64,000 bases of DNA from Halocaridina rubra (Eukaryota > Arthropoda > Malacostraca > Decapoda > Atyidae): contig JAXCGZ010020998.1 in assembly GCA_037179515.1 (NCBI GenBank), forward strand, positions 26,001 through 90,000, given 5' to 3'. Both the position numbers and the translations under genes were made by a program. Numbering within the stretch: the stretch's first letter is position 1; each line of letters begins with the position of its first letter. Of the stretch, positions 57,145 through 64,000 are shown in pieces. The notes below the pieces were generated by a model that saw only the letters and a list, made by a program, of their open reading frames with translations, did not search any database and was not told where the DNA came from.

Positions 57145-57376
57145 GGCCCGATTTCTTAAACAGTGTAAATCTAGGATACTATATTGTTAGTTAGCTAGAC
57201 ACACACAAATGGATTTCATAAACGCAACTAACGTGGTTCTGTGTATGGCTAGGATTCCGTACGGGATCTTAGCCACACACAGAACCGCGTCAGATGCGTT
57301 TATGAAATCCATTTGTGTGTGTCTAGCTAACTAACAATATGGTATCCTAGGTTTACACTGTTTAAGAAATCGGGCC
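57145..57376. mobile_element. Foldback MITE, nearly perfect hairpin
   Basis: 232 bases whose two arms of about 108 bases are inverted copies, starting GGCCCGATTTCTTAAACAGT and ending in its inverse, with a 16-base spacer (GATTCCGTACGGGATC, itself palindromic). TAA lies on both outer sides (57142-57144 and 57377-57379). The three-base TAA duplication fits the PIF/Harbinger type. No coding content. Confidence 0.88.
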
Positions 57377-57504
57377 TAAGGGCCTGAACTTTACAACAAT
57401 TGAAGAATTAGGACCTAGTAAACATTCAGGTTCCAATTTTTCATGGGATCCTCTCACGTCAAGAATAGCCTTAGTATTCTATCAAGTTTCTGTACATTTT
57501 CATG

Positions 57505-57700
57505 AGTGTGACAACAGGATGGGCAAAGAAAAAATGGCTCTCGTCGGGTTCGGGCATCAAGAAAACATTGAGAAGAAGAAAAAGTTGCATCTTAAGGCCA
57601 AGGCAGAAATAAGAGAATGATAAACAATAAAAAAAAAAAGGCTGAGAGAATAGTCAAAGTAGTGAAGATCTAGAATTATGTAAAGAATGATGCCCTAATA
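57505..57700 (-). mobile_element. LINE 3' end fragment
   Basis: GTGTGACAACAGGATGGGC, CTCTCGTCGGGTTCGGGCAT: 3' UTR of the jockey/I-like LINE. Confidence 0.65.
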
Positions 57701-57773
57701 GCTGGTACAAAAAAAAAAAAAAAAAGTTACTGCTGTACTGGAGAAGAGTTGAGGAATTTTATTTGTTTCTAGT

Positions 57774-57900
57774 ATGACACCGGGACGGGCAAAGAATGCT
57801 GCCCTCATCGGGCCCGGGTACTAAGAAAATATTTAAGAATAAGTAGCAGCTTAAGGACAACGACGTTATAAGATACTGGAAAGTTTTGACATTGCAGAGG
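57774..57900 (-). mobile_element. LINE 3' end fragment
   Basis: ATGACACCGGGACGGGC and GCCCTCATCGGGCCCGGGTA: the same LINE 3' UTR, right behind the previous copy. Confidence 0.65.
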
Positions 57901-58428
57901 AATATTTAAATAATCCATCCATTTACCTTGGCTGTCTCCCCCAATTTGGAGGGTATCCGACATCAAAATGAAACAATAAGGGGATTACTTTGCTCTATGG
58001 GCAATGACGAGAGAGCTAGCGATCATTCAGATGGCACTGCTGGAGTGCCACAGCCTATCCTACCGGCCCTTCCACAACCTGTGTCGCTTCATAATGCCAA
58101 CTCCCCTACTGCCCTTACCACAGGGCTACCTCTGTACGATGCAGCCCCGTGGTAACAGCAGATGCCCATTTAAATAGTAGACACTATAAACACATAATCC
58201 AAATCCATATACCATATACTAGAGCCATATTCCCCCTTACAAGGAGGGTGGCTGAGTCAAAGAAAATACTTTGACTTTTTGTGGGAAGTAAATACAGAGG
58301 AGGGGATTCCCAGTCCCCTAGGTACGCCTCATTTAGTCGACTTTTACGACACGCAGGGGAACACGGAGGTAGTACTTTAACCCCCCTACCTCCGGGGGAA
58401 TAAACAGAATCACTTATATCATTCATCC

Positions 58429-58617
58429 GTAGTCTCCGTGGCAAAATGGTAGCGTCTGCGACTCTGAAGCGGCAGGTCGAGGGTTCGCGCCCCGTCACGG
58501 ACTGAGTTAGTAAGGGCATACACTCAGGGTAACGATTACATCTGCCAAAACAAGTCCTTCGTAAGAAAGCAACCGTCCTAGCCCTTAGTAAAAAAAGGGA
58601 GTTCGTGACGTAAAACC
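58429..58617 (+). mobile_element. tRNA-derived SINE, family A, with perfect 22-base target duplication
   Basis: The tRNA-like head CGTGGCAAAATGGTAGCGTC (A box) and GAGGGTTCGCGCCCCG (B box) is followed by a tail ending GACGTAAAACC. The 22 bases at 58407-58428 and 58618-58639 are identical, which defines both borders exactly and shows a recent insertion. Confidence 0.95.
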
Positions 58618-58639
58618 GAATCACTTATATCATTCATCC

Positions 58640-59938
58640 AGTCAGTGTAACTTTAGTAGTTTTGATACGGTAGAAAAAAGTGTCATATAGAAACAGAGAT
58701 CTGATATCTTGAGATTAAACAGTGAAGGTTCATGCCATGACATGATCAAAAGTTGGTACTATAAAGAAAAAGAAAGAAAGAAAAAAGGGTAAATAAAGTG
58801 TAGAGGGAGAAATAACGACACTTGGCAACTCTGTCCCAAGAGAGTTGCCAGTTCACAAGTTTAGCCCAAGTTTTATAGTGCCCTTATTCAATTTGCCGCG
58901 CCAAATTCAATTTTTCAGCTAATAAATGCAGATACACTTTAAGTACATTTTTGTCGTTCCGACACTTTAAATGCCCGACGGAGCTCTCTCACATTTTGCT
59001 ACACTTAAGTATGACTTTTTTTATTTATTTGTTTATATTTATTTCTCTGTGCCTTTAATGTATTATTTCCTTTAGGCAAGAAAATGTAAAACAAAAAAAA
59101 AAGTAATTTTCTACGATGGATGATCAAAGCATTGCATTATAGTTATAAACTTGAAATAAACAGGCAAAGATGATGTAAAATGAGGAAAAATAGAAGGTTT
59201 GAAAGGACACTGATAAAAGCTGAAAGCAAAGAGACTTCCTTTTAAGACTCCTGAAAGGAAATTCTATAGAGGAGAACATGACCTCTACAACGGTCTACAG
59301 ACTCTTCCCTTTTGGGAAATGCCTACATAAAAGTTCTGTAAATTAATTGTTGGAGACTTGCGAAGGGAAGGGAGGGAAAAACTATGTAGTTCTGGATACT
59401 TTTAAGGAATAATCAGTCTAACAAAACTGACACTAATAGATCATACCTGAGTTGACATCTATAATTATAGGTGCCAAAACGCTGCCAAGTCATTCAGGTA
59501 TATTCATTAGGATCTAACCTATTTTCTGGACATAAAAAAGTATTGAGGATAAACCACCTAATACTGTCAGGTTCCACGGCATCAGATCTTTACCCAGTCA
59601 CACTGTTAATGACCCAAGCAGTGTGCTGTGAGTGTGTGTAAGGGTAGGGAGAGAATTGTGATGATAGTTTTATCCCAAGGAGCTAAGATGGGTGAGATGG
59701 GAGGAATGGGCTTTCTGATGAATGGATGTGTGACAAGGGGGATTATAGTGACTATATAAAAATGTACATGTATAAAAATAACTGTTGCACAGAGAATAGA
59801 CTCCAACAACTATATTATCCAGTTCCTTTGGAGACCAGAACAATGCCGACACTGTTTGCATTTAAACGCATGTTTGTTGCACCACCTTCATTTATCTAAA
59901 AAAAAAAACAAAAACCTATCTATTCTACCGATATACAG
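58640..59938. other. Non-coding stretch, nothing recognised
   Basis: AT-rich DNA without a recognised gene or repeat. Confidence 0.5.
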
Positions 59939-60125
59939 TGGGCCCATTCCCCCTTGTAAGAGGGGTGACCGAGCCAAGACATACCTCAATTACTCCTCTT
60001 AGTTCCTTGGGGATAAAGAGTTGCCACATTTTCCCACTACCATCCTGCTCGGGTCACCCACAGGGAGGGAGAAGGATATTTTGTCGTGAGGCCCGACAGC
60101 CGCTAGTGGTTTACCCTCACATATG
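59939..60125 (+). repeat. Dispersed repeat, family R (copy 2)
   Basis: CCATTCCCCCTTGTAAGAGG, TTACTCCTCTTAGTTCCTTG, GGGTCACCCACAGGGAGG; matches 37985-38165 and, inverted, 61445-61610. Confidence 0.75.
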
Positions 60126-60592
60126 GTAACTCCCTCTTACACCCAACCATTGCAGTTCACTGTGCTAATAGGTGCGAGAAATCACTTTGACCCGCCTCAC
60201 CATCCAGAAAAACAACAAACAGTATTGACTAAGGTAAGCATTCTCATACAGATAAGTAAGACAAACAAATAAACAAAGGGCAGAGCACAATAGGACAACA
60301 GTGGCAGAGTTGAGAATTCTAATACAGGTAAAACAATAAAACAAACGGTAGGAAACAAAACCGAAAAACTGCCACGTGATCATGTATCGCTCTGCAAAAC
60401 AAGCGACGAAATAAACAAAGAAAATATGTTTTACCCGGAAGAGGCAGACGATATGAAATTGAAAGAGACAATAAAAAGCAATAAAGCATGAATGGAAATA
60501 TTCAATATACGACCAAAGTCCAATAGCTCAGGAGTTATCTGTATGTGAAAAGATTTATGTCAGGGTTAGGATTTGAGAGCAAATAATTTTTT

Positions 60593-60830
<238 letters not shown>

Positions 60831-60836
60831 ACCAGG

Positions 60837-61440
60837 GGATAGATGGGTGTCATGATGAATACTTGTATAAAGGAGTGGAGGCATTAGCAGAATGGGTGGT
60901 TAGGTTGTTGAATGTATGTTTCAGGAATGAGAGGGTTCTAGTTGATTGGAGAAGTGCATGTGTAGTTCCACTTTACAAAGGGAAAGGAGATAAGTATGAA
61001 TCTTGTAGTTTTAAAGGAATTAGTGTATCTAGAATAGATAGAGTAAATATGAGGATGTCAGATAGAGAACAGGTGTTGAATTAAGATTAGATCAGAGAGT
61101 GTTAAGTTGGTTTGGACACATGGAAAGGATGAGTGATGAACGAATAGTGAAATGTGTGTGGAGTGCAGAAGTGATTGGAGTTAGGTCAAAAGGAAGCACT
61201 AAAATGAGATGGATGGAAGGTGTGAAAAGGGCACTGAATGCACGTGGAATGTCAGCGAAGCAGGGAAGAGAGCGTGCAAGAGATAGAAATGAGTGGAAGA
61301 AGATTGTATACAAGTGACACGGGCCAAAGAGATATCTCGCACCTGGTAGCTCAGTGAACTATGGACAGGTGTGAGGGAATTGTCACGTAATGAAGCGGTG
61401 GGGGAAAACCAGCTGCGACTGTCGGCCCTCAATGTAGAAT
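60837..61440 (+). mobile_element. LINE fragment with internal deletion
   Basis: The + strand encodes an N-terminal RT piece ([20 protein letters not shown], then [15 protein letters not shown], 60880-61005). It then jumps to the C-terminal end (SWFGHMERMSDERIVKCVWS, 61104 on) that finishes at 61317 (RDRNEWKKIVYK). The RT core between them is missing. A 3' tail continues to about 61440. The proteins resemble a LINE group common in crustacean genomes; its clade is not certain. Confidence 0.75.
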
Positions 61441-61444
61441 ATCC

Positions 61445-61717
<273 letters not shown>

Positions 61718-61861
61718 TATATGTGTATTAATGAGAAAGAAGCAATGAAACGGATTACAAAAAATAATATACAGAAAGTGTATATAGCGGGAGGACATGG
61801 GAATTTGTCCAACGGGATACCCAATTATTTTCCACCAGCCTTTTACGTTAAATTGTATACA

Positions 61862-62830
<969 letters not shown>

Positions 62831-62847
62831 CTATGATAAGCAGATTT

Positions 62848-62960
62848 TCATCTGCTATAGTAGCTCAGTCGGTATGGTAGAATGATTCTCTAGGTTGTAC
62901 CGCGAGTTCGATTCCTCTGGAATGATTCTCTAGGTTGTACCGCGAGTTCGATTCCTCTGA
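62848..62960 (+). repeat. tRNA-like SINE head with 40-base tandem duplication
   Basis: CTATAGTAGCTCAGTCGG (A-box-like) is followed by a 40-base unit containing CCGCGAGTTCGATTCCTCTG (B-box-like). The unit is repeated at 62881-62920 and 62921-62960 with a single difference. No matching acceptor stem, so not a functional tRNA. Confidence 0.7.
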
Positions 62961-63366
62961 AGTTCAAAAAAGAGCTTGTGAGGATATTTGTACTGCTAAT
63001 ATCACGGCTTCATTGTGTGTGTATGTGCATGGAGTAGTATGTGGTCCTGAGGATATTGTAAACATACACCAACTAGGTAAATATTCGAGGGAAGGAAAGC
63101 TGAGACCAACAAAAGTAACCTTTGAGAGAGGGGAAACATGTAGGGAAATATTGTTGAGAAAAAAGTCTAAAAGACCTTCAAGAATTCAAAGAAGTGTTCA
63201 TTAGACAATACAGAACACAGGAAGAGATGGGGAAGATTAAAAACTTGTTGCAAGAGGCAAGAAGGTTAAATGATGAAAGAAATGAAGAGAAGAAAAATTT
63301 TCATTACAAAGTTCTTCCAGACAAAGGGGAGATAAAGAAGATAATGACAGAAGATCAGGGGATGGG
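62961..63366 (+). pseudogene. LINE ORF1-like region, frameshifted
   Basis: The first frame reads EDIVNIHQLGKYSREGKLRP then TKVTFERGETCREIL. The next frame, overlapping at about 63194, continues YRTQEEMGKIKNLLQEARRL. The order 'basic KxRP-V strand, then helix starting RT-x-EE' is the small nucleic-acid-binding domain often found before the endonuclease in arthropod LINEs. At least one frameshift separates the halves, and another lies before the endonuclease frame near 63350. Confidence 0.65.
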
Positions 63367-64000
63367 GCCTCATTAAGATTGTTATACACAAATGCTGATG
63401 GATTAGCTGGTAAGGCAGTAGAATTAAAAGATAGGATTCACAACAGTAAGGCAGATATAGTAGCAATTACAGAGACTAAGTTGAGTGAGGACATAAACAG
63501 TGTCACAGTTTTTCCTAAGGGTTTCAGAATACTAAGGGTTGAAAGATCTGAGAGGACTGGTGGAGGGATAGCACTGCTCATGAGTGAAAGGATTCAAGTC
63601 GAAGAAATAAACTTGGCTATAGAAAGTGAGTTCAAGGAATTTCTTGTTGCTCGCATAAATACTGGGTCAGAGAGCATTATAATAACTGTTGTATACAACC
63701 CACCAAGGAACCAAAATAGGCTTGAAGTTTATGAGGAAAGTCATATAGGTACTATTGAAGTCATAAACTCAGTTGTTAACATGGCACGGGAAAAAAAATG
63801 TAGGATTTTGATTATGGGAGACTTTAATCATAAAGAGATAGATTGGATAAATCTTGACCCACACAGTGGTGAGGACTCATTCGGGGCAAGATTCCTAGAT
63901 TGCGTACAAGGGAATTTCCTACACCAACATGTAATGGAACCAACAAGGGCCAGGGGTGGGGATGAGCCATCACTACTTGATCTAGTGTTCACAGATAATG
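63350..64000 (+). CDS. LINE APE-type endonuclease, 3' incomplete
   Basis: An open frame without a stop to the window end: LRLLYTNADGLAGK (metal-site Asn), IVAITETKLSED (catalytic Glu), GGGIALLMSE, ITVVYNPPRN, ILIMGDFNHKEIDW (Asp/Asn pair) and SLLDLVFTDN. These are the ordered motifs of an APE-type LINE endonuclease. The reverse transcriptase should follow outside the window. The start is not visible, because the frame joins the previous one by a shift near 63350. Confidence 0.85.

Larger units (their letters stand above)
62961..64000 (+). mobile_element. LINE, 5' part, running off the window
   Basis: An ORF1-type region (62961-63366, two frames) is followed by an open endonuclease frame (about 63350-64000) that continues beyond the window end. 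The tRNA-like repeat lies immediately upstream. Confidence 0.8.

Noticed and set aside
57928..58155. Open frame of 75 codons as a gene
   Set aside because: No recognisable domain, and the neighbourhood consists of repeat fragments.
58429..58505. A tRNA gene
   Set aside because: It has tRNA-like promoter boxes, but it is the head of a SINE with a target duplication and several copies in the window.

Overview
The window is animal nuclear DNA, most likely from a decapod crustacean. It has short exons with GT-AG introns, two conserved animal genes, arthropod-type LINEs, pogo/Tigger DNA transposons, tRNA-derived SINEs, and very long (TA)n, (GA)n/(CT)n and (TAA)n arrays. The species cannot be fixed from the sequence alone. 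No bacterial genes, operons, CRISPR arrays or functional RNA genes were seen.

Genes. (1) The 3' half of CCDC6 lies on the + strand: four exons at 6205-6362, 6951-7202, 7714-7880 and 9831-10070. Its 5' exons are outside the window, so the repeats at 1-6200 probably sit in one of its introns. (2) Cytosolic malate dehydrogenase (MDH1) lies on the - strand, with exons at 39464-39269, 37276-37140, 36516-36361, 34280-34098 and 28369-28145. It then has two alternative terminal coding exons, 27316-27227 and 22518-22420. Joined, these give 329 or 332 residues, and the catalytic residues fall at the usual MDH1 numbers (R92, R98, D159, R162, H187). The first exon apparently carries only the start codon; 46532 and 51884 are two candidates for it.

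Mobile DNA. Left edge (1-5375): a chain of Tigger-family elements and a palindromic SINE, separated by (TA)n blocks. 14597-18900: a nearly intact CR1-like LINE between the two genes. 24759-26305: a Tigger derivative between the two MDH1 terminal exons, carrying a second copy of nearby MDH1 intron sequence. 28560-30420: a decayed LINE in MDH1 intron 5. 31079-32797: another Tigger-type element. 42417-45511: a full-length but broken Tigger. 47175-48710: a 5'-truncated LINE. 49-62 kb: a gene-poor stretch of SINEs, LINE 3' ends, foldback MITEs, a minisatellite and microsatellites. 62960-64000: the start of another LINE, running off the end.

The most interesting points are the duplicated MDH1 terminal exon, which predicts two C-termini; a short in-frame extension behind the stop of the distal exon that ends in -PRL, which resembles a peroxisomal targeting signal; and two Tigger derivatives that carry unrelated filler DNA at the same internal site, one of them matching MDH1 intron sequence 2.4 kb away.
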